The notes under the pieces are model-generated. The model worked only from the letters and a program-made list of their open reading frames with translations. It did no database searches and was not told the DNA's origin. 64,000 bases of DNA from Archilochus colubris (Eukaryota > Chordata > Aves > Apodiformes > Trochilidae): the NCBI GenBank assembly GCA_023079485.1, contig CM041091.1:32944146-33008145 (forward strand), given 5' to 3'. Numbering within the stretch: position 1 is the stretch's first letter; every line of letters begins with the position of its first letter. The position numbers and the translations under genes are program-made. Positions 11,801 through 23,800 of this stretch are shown here, in pieces.

Positions 11801-14800
11801 GAAACAAAAGCAAAGAGAAGGGAGCACATGGGAATGCACAAACTGGACCCAGAGACAGTATCAACCTGCACTGGTTCCTTGGTTGCAGGGGTGCTGCACT
11901 GATTTATACTGACTGGGAACCACCTGGCCTGTATATAAAGCACATTAGCCTTAGCAGAGCATTTGAAAGGAAAAAAATCTGTTTAATTGTTTAATATTAA
12001 ACTTGGCAGCAGTTTGTTTGGTAAGTGTTGTGGATTTGGGGTTTCTTTCTGGTTTTTGTTTTTCTTTTTTTTTTTTTTTTTTATTGGGTTTTTTTGTTAT
12101 TGTTTTGTTGTTTTTGTTTTTTTTTGGTGATGGGTTGTGGGGTTTTTTTGGGATTTTTTTTTTTCTGCTATTACATCTGAAAGGAAATTTTATAGCAAAA
12201 TAATAATCCATTGCTGTCTCAACAGCCACTAGAGGGGAAAGGAGTTGTGTAAGAGCCTACTTAGTATGTTGTGCCTTAGCTATTCACTGCTTGAAGCCCA
12301 GAGGCAGCAGGAAAGCAGCTCCTGCTTCAATATCCCTCTCAGAAGGAGAGAAGAAGGAGGAGGCAGCTGTGGAGCCATAGAAACAGTGAGTGGTTACTTT
12401 AGCACTGTGCTGCAGCTCTGAGCATCTGGATGGCATTATGAATGTAGCAATGATTTTTAAAGTGCTTCCTCTCGATGACCTGATGGATGCACTTCCAAGA
12501 GAGTGCTGAAGCAATAGATTAAGTTGTATCTACATAAATTAGGGCAAAACTCTACTCAAGTTAATTTGCTCCACTGAAACTCTGAGGGAGTGAAATTATT
12601 AACTTCAGAAGAAGAGATTTTCTTCCTATAGAATGTTCTTTGTGTCCCTAGAATATAAAAAGTAGCTATTTCTGGCAATTTTGAGTTGCCAGGACTCATT
12701 TTACACCATTTAATACATCATTTTAAAAGAGGCCACTCTTGCTTCTTCAGCTCAAGGTTGCCCTGAGTCAATCCCCTGTTTATTGTACTTCTGGTTTATG
12801 CAGCAACTGGAAACTGATAACAGTGATGTTGGTCTTGATGGAGCAACAGTCACAATTAATTGGAGCTGCTAAACTGAGAAGCTTTTTGGCACTTTCAGCC
12901 CTGTCTGTCTTTGGTAATGCAGCTCCTAGGGATCTGGTGTTCTCCTTTGCACTTCATGTGGGACTGGAAGGGGAGGGCACTGAGGAATCAGCATGGGGCT
13001 GATTTGGTCTGCAGTGAGAGGCTGGGGTAGATACAGATGTACCATCAGAATGAGCAATTATTCCTTTTTCTTGGAAAGCCTTTTCTCCAGCTGTGTTCTG
13101 CTTGCAGGAAAATGTCTAAACCTGTTAGTTGCTAGGTAAGAAGAAATTTCACCTGTTTTTCTTTCTTTTAAAGGAACCATTGGATTAAGGAACAGAGAAG
13201 CACTTAAAATCTTAACTTTGATCACTGTGAATAAGATGCAGAATGTTTTAAGGAATACAAGAAAATACACATCAAAACCATTGGAGCTAAAGACAAAAGC
13301 AGCACAAACAAATACTACTTCAGATTTCCTGCAGAATTGATTTTCAAAAGAATCAGTACTTCCCCTTCCCCTGAGATGGAAAATAAATGGCTGGTAGCAA
13401 GATGGAAAGGGTAAGAAGAAAAAGCTTAAAACTCTCTAAAAGTGATTAATAATCCAGCCACCCTTGCAAAAGATGGCTCTAACTGGAGTGACTGAGTGTT
13501 CAGACAGACAAAATTAAAACTAGACACACTTTTTCTGCTGTCATGGTACAGAAGCACACTGCCAGGGCTGAGCTGCCCTGCCTCATCCCTTTTTGGTTTT
13601 TTTATTCTTTTGACAGCTGCTTTTCCAAGCACTGCACTTCAGCAACTGCTTCTCATAGCTGTCTCCTCCTATCAAGCCCTGGGATCAGCTCCATCCTTGG
13701 ACATCCTTGCTGGGTTCCAAGTGGGGACACTCAGAACACAGCTCTCTGAGTATGGATTTTCAGTATGTGCACCTAAACCACAGTGATACTCATTTCAGGT
13801 TGCCTGTTGATCAGGACATTTCCTTCATTTAAATCTTGTACTTCACCCAGAATAGCACAATGTCTACAAAACAGAAGGAGCTGGGTGCCTGATTGCTTGT
13901 TTAGGCACAGCCACACTCCAAATCAAGCTAAAAGTACAATTTAATGCAGACAACTGCACAGACAGTTTCATCTCCCTCTCTGAACGTTGCCTTGAGATGC
14001 ATCTTATAATGAAAAAGCAAAAAAAAAAAAACAACAAACCAAACCAAACCCACAAGGTTACCAGCTCTGTTTGAGCATTGCAGTGAAAGGTATGTCTGCA
14101 TGAAATAGTGCAGGTAATTACAAATCTGCTTTCCATATCTCTGCTCTGGGGAAAAAAAAATAAATGCAATTCATCCACCCCTTAGCAGAACAGAAGCACA
14201 TCAAGCTAATGGACTTTTTGCTCTCACTCCAGACAACTTCAACCTGATGTCCTAAACTATATCACTGTATTTGACACCTTGCTAATAAATGGTACAAATT
14301 CCCCTCTGGCTGGGCAGCTGGCACAAGGAGCCTGTGTTTGCCCCTAGCATGGAGCTTGTGTCTCTGATGCTCCCTTTTAGCATCACAGCCTCAGCTGGCA
14401 GAAACCACCCTAAACTCCCACCAGCAAAATGGAAACTCAAAACATCTTTATGAAATCACCTGTGCTGCATTTTTAAACTGTAGTCTATAGGAAATACTGG
14501 GGAGAAAAAAAGGCCAGTGTGGAAGATGAGAACACATCCCATTCCTACTCACCACCCAGAGATACCCCCTGAACATCAAACAGGGGAGAAGCTCAATGAA
14601 AATCCATGGTTACCTGGGCAAACCTCAGCGAAGGGGTAGCTGGTAAGGGTCTTTCAGGCACAGCTTCATAGCAGGGCAGCTGGGGAAGGGGTGGCAGGAC
14701 TCTCTGGGGTGTTTTTAACTGGGGCACAGCCCTGTGTGGCTTCACGGGGTCACTGATGTCCACGACCTGGTACGGCAGCGGCCGCCTGGGGACATCTCTC

Positions 14801-17800
14801 TGTAACAACAACCCCCCCAGACAGTAATTACAGACTTCAAGCCTTATTGCTGCTATCAAAATCTATGTTATTCACTTGCTCTTCTCTTCTGCTCGCTTTT
14901 TATCTACCTTCAACACCTCTGCAAGCAGAGAAGCAATTAACAGCTTCTGAAGCCCTACTCGAGTACCAGTCCTTCACCCTTCAGGTGCAGGGTTCTGGTG
15001 TTCTCTCTCCCAGAAACTCAACTATTTATTCTCTGTACTTGGCACTTTCACCTAAAGTCTAAATCTGGAAGCCATCACTGTCTTTTGAAGCCTACAAATT
15101 TTACATATTTTTCATTCTACATGATGCTAGAATCAAGTAATAATTGTGCTATAATAAATTGCCTCAATGAGAGCCAAAATAGATATTCTTTTTTTGTTTG
15201 GGTTTTTTTTTTCTTTTTTTTTTTTCTTTTTTTTTTTCTTTTCCTCAAATATTTAGGGACTCACCTTTTGTATGTTTGTATTTTGTGGCTTCACAATGAG
15301 ATTTTTACTGAGAGATGGGGTATGCACATGATTAGGCTCCAATGAACTGGAGGGCCTTGCTGGGCTCACAGACCTGCAATGCAAACATGTAATCACTGAA
15401 CACCACATTCTGCTTTATAACGTTTTTTTTTTTTAAACAGTAGCCTCTTTCCAGAATGAGATTTTGCATGGACTTTCTGACTTTTTATAGTAAACAAGGA
15501 AAGTAAAAATTGCCTAAGCGCTCCTGCAAGAATAAAAATAAATATTGATTTTTTGGAAACCAGTAGTCTGTTAAATTAGCTTCTGCAATCTGTGGAAATG
15601 CAGTTTTGTAACACCCAAGAGACTATTCTAATGAATCTGGCATTTAAACAGTAATGACCTCAAATATGAAAGTTTCAGCTCACTCGACTGAGTTTAGATA
15701 AAAGGCCACGCAAGGAAATGAAACTATTTCAAGTAAATGGAAAGGAAGGCAATACTTCCTTCACTGCTTGATTTTTTAATACAAAAGAAAAGAGAAAGAT
15801 TGTCAAGCCCAAACCTACATCCTTTACTGACAATCAATAAAGTTAAAGTGAAGGAGGAAAACCACTGCTGTTAATACTTGGAGAATACTTCTTAAAGCCT
15901 GGCTCTTTGTTTCTGACATATCCACACCATGTCAAGGTGGAGCTGCCACATTTACAGCTTTCTACTCATAATTATTAAGAGTATAATTCAGGAGAATGCT
16001 CATACCTTAGTTTCTCTATTGTGGTCTTCTTACTTGTAACCAACCATCTCATGAAAGTTTTCCTTTTCAGATACATGACTGATCCAGCAAAGATAAGGCA
16101 CAGAATGGTTATCAACACGCCTATGGTTAAACTCTTATTACCTGCAACAAAACACAGGGAATTAACTTCTCCCCAGAGCCACCTTTCTTCAAGGGTTTTA
16201 TATGGATGGAGCAAAACATTGCTGCCTGGCCAGGGCTTCTGACTGCACTGCAGGTGGAGTGAATAAACTACAAAGGAAATATTCAGAAACTTGTTTCTTC
16301 CAGAGTGATGCTCGAATTTTGGTCTGTTTTTAAGTTTTCTTTAACACGGGGAAAAAACTGGTTAAAATACAGGGTTGTAGGTTCCTTTCCATGGAACTAT
16401 TCCATTGCATTCTCTCATAGTCCAAATAAAAGCCAGGTAGATGTGGTGCTGAGGGACATGGACTAGTGGTGGCCTTGGCAGTGCTGGGTTAATGGTTGAG
16501 AAGGAGAGAAATGCCTAAATCATGGCTTGGGTCAAGTGCAAGCTTTGAAATATTCTGTCCCTCAAACACAAGCAATAACCCTGGTGCCCTTATAACCAGA
16601 TTTTAAGGTGGAGTTTTTTGTGCTTTGGCAACCAGGATGAAATCTCTTTTCAGTTCACAGCAGGGCTTTGTGGGGTGCTCTCTGAGGGATGCTCTGCTCA
16701 GCAAGGAGCTGCTGCCTTCTCTCCTTGTTCCAGTTCTCAGAGTGCTTTAAGCTTCTCTAAATACCTTGCTGGGACCTAAGAGAGGCACAACAGAGAGGTG
16801 ACCCCTGACTAGACAACTTGCAGCTGAAAAAAAAAAATCCTTAGCCAGCTCTGCTTGGAGGAGAGGATGCTGTGATTCTTCAGGAGTGCTGACCTGAAGA
16901 ATACACACTGCTGCAGCAGGAGAAACATCTTTAATCTTTGCTCTGGTAACTTAGCATCACTCTCTGTCTTATCCTGATGGATTTTCAACTGGCAACATCT
17001 CCTAAACTCAGCTCACTGGGATGCTGGTGACCAGGCAGGAACACTGAACAAGCAACACCAACAGTTGGTTGTAGAGAAACAAGATAAACCAGGTGCCTTG
17101 AGTTGCCAAAGAGTGGGTGTGAGTCCACCTGTGCCTGATTAGGACAGGCCCCTATTGGGCATGAGCAAGACCAGAGAGCCAATAAAGGTGGGACACACAC
17201 CCACAGAGGCAGCTCAGCTCACTCTTGTGTGAGGCAATGGAGAGGCCAGCAGCTCGTCGAGCCTCAGGAGCAAGAAAGGCTCCTCCTGCTACATTTGGTG
17301 GAGAATTCGGGCAACTTGAAAGAAGAACAACTTCTGAAAGGCAGCAGTGTGAGGAGCTGGCAACAGGAACATTCTCCCTGATTTGAAAAAGTGCCTGGGC
17401 TAACACTCTCCCTGAAAGGTATGACCAGCAAGCTCTTTGGATTAGAAACCCCTGAGCAGAGGGAAGCCAAGATAAGGATTCTCTCTTTGGAAACCCCTGA
17501 GCAGAGGGAAGCCAGGAGGATGGAATCCCATGAGGAAGGGTTAAAACCGTATGGAATCCCATGAGGAAGGGTTAAATCCCATAATCCCATGAGGAACCAG
17601 AAACCCATGAGGAACCAGCAAGCTCTTTGGAAACCCCTGAGCAGAGGGAAGCCAAGATAAGGATTCTCTCTTTGGAAACCCCTGAGCAGAGGGAAGCCAA
17701 AAGAAGAGCAGATACAGGAGGGAGAAGAACAACTCAAGTCGGAAAGGCAGAGACTTTGTGAAAAGTGCCTGGGCTGACATTGAACGGTTTGCCTAGGCTG

Positions 17801-20800
17801 CAGCAGTGTGATGTTTGTAAGCTAGGGTTAAATCCCGTAAGCTATAAGTGTTGTTAAAATGTTTGTAAAAATCCTGTAATCAGTGTTGTAAGCTATAAAA
17901 AAAAAAAAGGGGGGGGAAATGTAGAGAAACAAGATAAACCAGGTGCCTCGAGTTGCCAAAGAGTGGGTGTGAGTCCACCTGTGCCTGATTAGGACAGGCC
18001 CCTATTGGGCATGAGCAAGACCAGGGAGCCAATAAAGGTGGGACACACACCCACAGAGGCAGCTCAGCTCACTCTGGTGTGAGGCAATGGAGAAGCCAGC
18101 AGCTCATCAAGCCTCAGGAGCAAGAAAGGCTCTTCCCGCTACAGTTGGTGATGGGGGCACCAACTGCTCCACTTTTTACCTTCTAGCACTGCAGAACAAT
18201 AAATCCCTCAGCACCTCTCAAAGACTAATAAAATTAATAAGATTACACAATTTAAATTAATTAACTCCTCTACCTAACAAATATTTAAGGCTTCTTTGTG
18301 AGAAAAATACAGTGTCAAACACATAGGTTTGTTCTATGTCAGCTGGGTAAAGCCAGTTACAAAACACTAATGAGACCACGTGCCTTGTTTGACGAAGATG
18401 AAAGAGTTTTATGGAGCTAATCCTTCTGTAATTTGATTTAGAGATGTTCAAGGCCCTCAGATCATAATCCAAACCACCCCATCAAGTGTTTATATATAAA
18501 TCCAAGTGTCAGTGATAGGAAATCAGGTCCTCTAGCAATTTCCATATTTGTTTGTTCCCACATGTTGAGCAAGATGTGAAACTACCACACTATATTAAAC
18601 TATTGTTATAACAATTTTCTGTTAAATTGAAGGATTAGATTCCAAAACACAAAACGCAAGAATTATCAGAGCTGTCCCATATTTGTCTTCTCCAGTTAGC
18701 AGTGTCTGTGCAGCACATAATTAAATTATAATTTGTGGCTCCCTAGACAGTTACCTTTCAGGTAGGCTGAAAGGGGCTCTAATGCTTCAGAGCAAATCTT
18801 AAAAGGAAACATTTAACAGACAAGTAACCATTCTTCTTCAGTGCCTGAGCATGGGTTCTTTGCTGTCTTTCCAACTGGCAGGTACTTTAAATGAAAAAGC
18901 TCTTTCATCAGTGAAATCATAATGTGAAGCTTTGTCATGGAAATTACCATGATGTCATAAATCTAATATTACAATTCACTGCAGGATCTGGCAAGTAGAG
19001 AATACAGTCTATTTTGCATTTGAATTATATTATTCATATGGAATTTGATAATTTTCCAGCAAGTTTTACTTTATATATATATAGATAGATATAGATATAT
19101 GCAAGTAGACTGCTTGTCCTGTCACTTACTCAGCCATAAATCCCAAACATCTCTGAGGAAGTCACTAATGTTTCAGCACTCAGGAGGAAAACTGCCATGT
19201 GTTGATTATCAGACACTAAAAGTTCACAAGGCATAGAAATAATTCCTTCTAAGGTTGGGCAAAGTTGGAATGAGATCCTGCAGCCACTCTTCTGCAAACT
19301 GAACAAGGGGAAATCAAAATGCAAGTTATAGAAAATGCCAGTCCCCTATTGCTATTGTATGTCTGGGCAACTTCTGGTAACATTTGGAAGATAGCTATAA
19401 AATGGAATTTTGGTATGATACTGCCAGATATCTGCTGTTTTCCACAGTAAAAAAGATCCTCCTTAAAAGAACAATATCAGATATATTGCTGATTTTTAGG
19501 TAAGCAATATTTTTGCGTTTAAAACCATTGCAATATCCACTCTTTCACTTGCCACAGGATAGAGCAGCAGGTTGGGTACTGACTCAGGTATTTCAATCCT
19601 GATGCACCTGGGGGAGATCTTTGTTCCTGGGCACATCTCAAGGTGAATCCAAGAGTACTGCAACTTCATCTGCCATGGCAAGAGGATCAGCTCCAGTGTG
19701 GGAGCTGCCTCCTCACCCTTGGTTACATCAATGCCCTTTCCTACTTACTGCAGGGAGCTCCTGAACTTGACCATGGATCTTGGAAAAAGACAAATAAGAA
19801 GGCAAAGAAAAGAACCCACCAGGACCACTGTGCCTTTAGCTGTGCCAGAAGATGGATGCACTCAGCCTGCCTGCCTTTTGCTTCCCTGCCTTTTGGATTA
19901 AGCCATTTGATTTCCTGATTTCTTTGCCAAACTTGGCAAGCTCATTGCTTAGGAGATGACACTTTGCATTTCTCCTCTTTCCCACGGGAGCACCAGGAAA
20001 AGGATAGATCCCTCCTCACCTGCTTGCCTAACTGGCCCACTGTCCAGGCTGCCACCAAAGCCAGGTTGGTCACAGAAGGGGGGGGCCCAGTCAGCCTCAC
20101 AGTGACAATTCTTTTTATTGTTGCAGACCTGCAAAACAAGACAAACGAGTTGACATGGAAAGAGTGAGCTGGGATACCCCAGAGCAGCACTGCCTGATGA
20201 GGCCTCCTCATCAGAGAGTGACACATCTGAAAGTAATAAGATTTACAGAAGACAAGGGATGCTCTGGTACCTGGTACACAAAGCACCACAACAGGTATCC
20301 AAACCCAACATTAGGATTTATTTGTTTGAGCTGCACCAGCTGACAGCTTCAATAATGCAAGGAGAGTGGCACAGCTCTTAAATCTCATTCTCTCTTTGCC
20401 TCCAGCAGCAACCTTATCTGGTTTGTCACTTCTGCTCCTTCTGCCTTCACAGGAACAAGAGTCTCTCTCAGCTGTTAAGGCTGTAAAGCTTTGTCAGCCC
20501 ATTTGAAGACTCAGAGGCTGAAGAACCCCCCTTAGATATCCCCTGCTCTGCCCATCAGGTGTCCTCAGTGGCTTTAATCTGAGTTAGGACCAGGCACCAA
20601 GGCTTGATTTACCCAGAGACCAGGAGAGCATCATTAACACCAGCTTGTTCCCCCTGTGCAGAGCAGAAGGAGCTGGTAGACTCATGGCTTTTCCCTCACA
20701 GTCCCAAATGGCCATCAAAAAACCAACTTTTTATTTCCTTTTGCTGCCACCCAAGCTGTGGCTGTGTGACAGTGCCCAAATCTCCGTTCTGTATTGACAG

Positions 20801-23800
20801 GACATGAGCTGAGCTGGCCAAAAAAAAAAAAAAAAAATACAAGTTGCAGAGAACAGAGCTGGCACAGTCATGTGTAGGTGTTCAAAATGATTTGTAAGGA
20901 AATTTTTTGTTAGTATGGTCCTAAACTCTGTGCTAACACATCATCACTGATCATCCACCACCACGGAGAAACCCCACAAGAGATTAATAAGTGGGGTTCT
21001 CAGTAGAACCAGTTTGTTCACAGGAGTTTTTGCCAGTATGCATTTTCCTGGCAAAGTCAGCTGGAAGGGCTTCAGAAAGATCATCCTGGCTGTCACTGCA
21101 GAGGATGAAAATCATTCACATTGCTCAGACTGGCTGTGGCCATGGGAAATGCCAGAAAAGAAAAAAAAGGAAAAAAAAATACTTTCAAAGAGAGCAAGAT
21201 AATTAAGAATTTAATTAGTTGAGCATTATTTTTTAAATTAAAGCTCTACAGGAGTCCCCATCTACAATTCCTCAAGATCATTTCTTCCTCCTCAGGAGTC
21301 ACCAGGGGTTCTCCAGCATCCAGAGATGGAGATGCCATCCTGAATCTGAGCTGCTGCTCATTCCAGCCCAGTGCCAACCTGCAGCACCACCACCACTCAC
21401 AGGTTTGCAAATGGGGGATGATAAAACAAGTTAAAGCAAATTAAAATCCCTTCTCTGGAGAGGTCAGAGAATTTCCTGTGGCTATTCAGATGTGGTTGCC
21501 AGAGCTTTTCATGGCAACAAACAGATCATCAGCAAATCAAGGTTAATAAGGCATAGCTGGACATAATTAACATATTCATAATATAAACTAGGTTTCAAAA
21601 CACTTTGATGTTATTAACTCCTCTGTTTTTTTGATCCTGCACCACTTTCATTCCATGAAACTCATCAATGTGGCTTAGCTTTGCTTAAAACTTTTGGAAA
21701 TGCTTTTCCAGTTGACTCTCAATTCAAATGCATGTTTTAATTTCTCTGTCTCCACACGGGGAACTGCATTTTTTGAAATGTTAATGGGAACTCTTCATGA
21801 AGACAGGTTGGGCTGAAAATTGCTTTGAAGATGACAAAATTCCTTTTTATCACAGACTGCTAATTGAGCACAAGATGGGGGCTGATAAATATTCCTTTGT
21901 TAAATAAATATCATTTCCTGGCTGGCAGTTCATAGAAGGGACACAGAAAAGGGAAACACATTGAAAAAATGCATTGCAGTGATTTTCACTGCAAAAAATC
22001 ACAATCCCAAAGCTATGGTGTAAAACAATTTCTTCTCCAGTGTTCATTGACTGAGCCTAAAAAAAAAAACCCCAAAACTTACTCCACGTCCATGGCACTT
22101 GGTTGCACACTTGTGTACACCAAAGACACTCGTGTTCTGGCACCGGCGATTCAGGCAAATCTGAAAAATAAGAGAGAGGGAGTTGTAGGAGGGACAGAAG
22201 TCCCCAGGCATCATGTCCCTCTCCTCTACATCTCCTCATCCACCAGTGCTTCTTGCAGCTGCTAAAGGTTTCCCAATACATATGCTGCACTGACACAAAG
22301 GTAAGGACACAGAAATTAAGTGTTGTTACTATTATTATTATTATTAATTATTATTATTATTATTATTTTCCTGCTTTTTTCTGTCTTCTGGGTCCAGCTC
22401 TGGGGAAGCTGACTACTCTTCTCCATCAACATCTTGCCCAGAGCTTGTTTTCAGCCATAGCTCCTGTGCAGCTGCTACTCCTGATGAGCTGCTAGGGTTT
22501 GGGGGGTTTTCAGCTGATTTAAAAGCCCAGTAATTTGCATTTTTTCAGCACTAAGAATGCATTGAGAAGGACTCTGTCCTGTACCTGATCTGGCTGCATT
22601 CATATTCCCCATAGGAGATGGTTCTTCAAGGAAAGGTTCAGGTCCCCTCGTGATGTAAATTACCAGAGGGCTGTTTCTATCCATAGCACCAGACTTACTC
22701 ATGCTAGTACAGAGTTTGGACCCAGCACAGCCTGAATATTCAGCTGAGGTTATCAGCATATACAGGCTCATCAATGTTCTTCAGCAAAACTGAGACCAAC
22801 TGGAAGTCTTCCCAAGCTGAACGTTTTTTTCCATAGCCTCATATATAAACCAACCATATTTAAATAATAGTTTTTTTGGAAACTGAAGTAAACAAATAGC
22901 ATCTGCAAAGTAAGAAAATTCAAATTTTTGTTTTCCAGTCGCTTTAAAAACTGTTGGAAAGCAAGACCAGTCCCATCTAGCAGTATCACCAAACAGTCAA
23001 ATGACTGATGAGGATGTCAGTAATGAAAAAAAAAAGAAGAAAAAAAGAATAGGACTGGAATAACTGTTGCTCTGCTGTTCTGACCCAAAGAGAACTAGAG
23101 AAAAACCCCATAAATCCCTGCACAGTTTTGCTCGGTTGAGTTCAGTAATAAAAGTCAGTCACAATAATTAGCATTAAGCAGGGAATAGTGTTGAAGGAGA
23201 CGACGGGGATGCTTAATCGGGGCACTTATCCCCTGGGGAGAAGGAAAAATGGGAAGGAAATTAGAGTGAATTGGCATCAACATGCCTGCATGTAGAGAAT
23301 ATGGTCTGATTGCAGCAGTATTCACCATTCAAGGAGTCATCCTGCAGCAGCTCACAGAATTCTGATCACATTAAAATGGCTGCGTTTCAAATTGTGCATC
23401 TTCAGCTTAGGAAACTCAAGAATATTTAAATTCACATTCTTAATCCATAATACAAATGCACTAATGTCCTCAAAGTAAAACATACAATTTCCTAAGTATT
23501 AGCCTGTGTATTCTATAGCGTGCCTGTGTATCATTAGATAGATTAGAAAGATTAAATACTCGATAGGAAAACATAATGGGGTGTTTTCCCAGCCTTGAAA
23601 TTTCTTTGAAAAGACAATTTCTAGCAGCTTGACTTAGCACTGTTGTGAGGGTTGGGTTTTGGGTAACAGGACTGGAGTTTCACCAAAGACAGCTTTTAAA
23701 CCTGTTCCCATTGCAGCCTGATCATCCAACACAACCCAAAAGCAGTCAGACACTCAGAGGCTTATTTGAATTTACCACAAATTATCATTTTTTTTTTTTT

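Larger units (their letters stand above)
17070..18143 (+). mobile_element. Compact non-autonomous LTR retroelement (full-length, solo-coding-free)
   Basis: Two direct repeats of 224 bp bound a 626-bp core. The termini are TGTAG...CTACA. A perfect 6-bp target duplication, GTTGGT, lies at 17064-17069 and 18144-18149. A primer-binding-site-like segment (TGGTGGAGAATTCGGGCA) follows the first LTR at about 17296. A purine tract (A12 G8 A3) ends at 17919, next to the second LTR. No gag, protease, RT or integrase frame is present; the core has tandem repeats instead. It sits antisense in the ADAM12 intron 16142-20019. It could be a TRIM-like family or an internally deleted endogenous retrovirus mobilised by another element. 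Confidence 0.93.

Noticed and set aside
12003..12203. Plus-strand frame rich in Phe, Leu and Gly resembling a membrane protein
   Set aside because: It is a translation of the T/G simple repeat.
17152..17780. Three overlapping antisense frames of 79-157 codons in the LTR element
   Set aside because: They are repeat-generated frames over the duplicated core (the same [18 protein letters not shown] phrases shift between frames) and resemble no retroviral protein.
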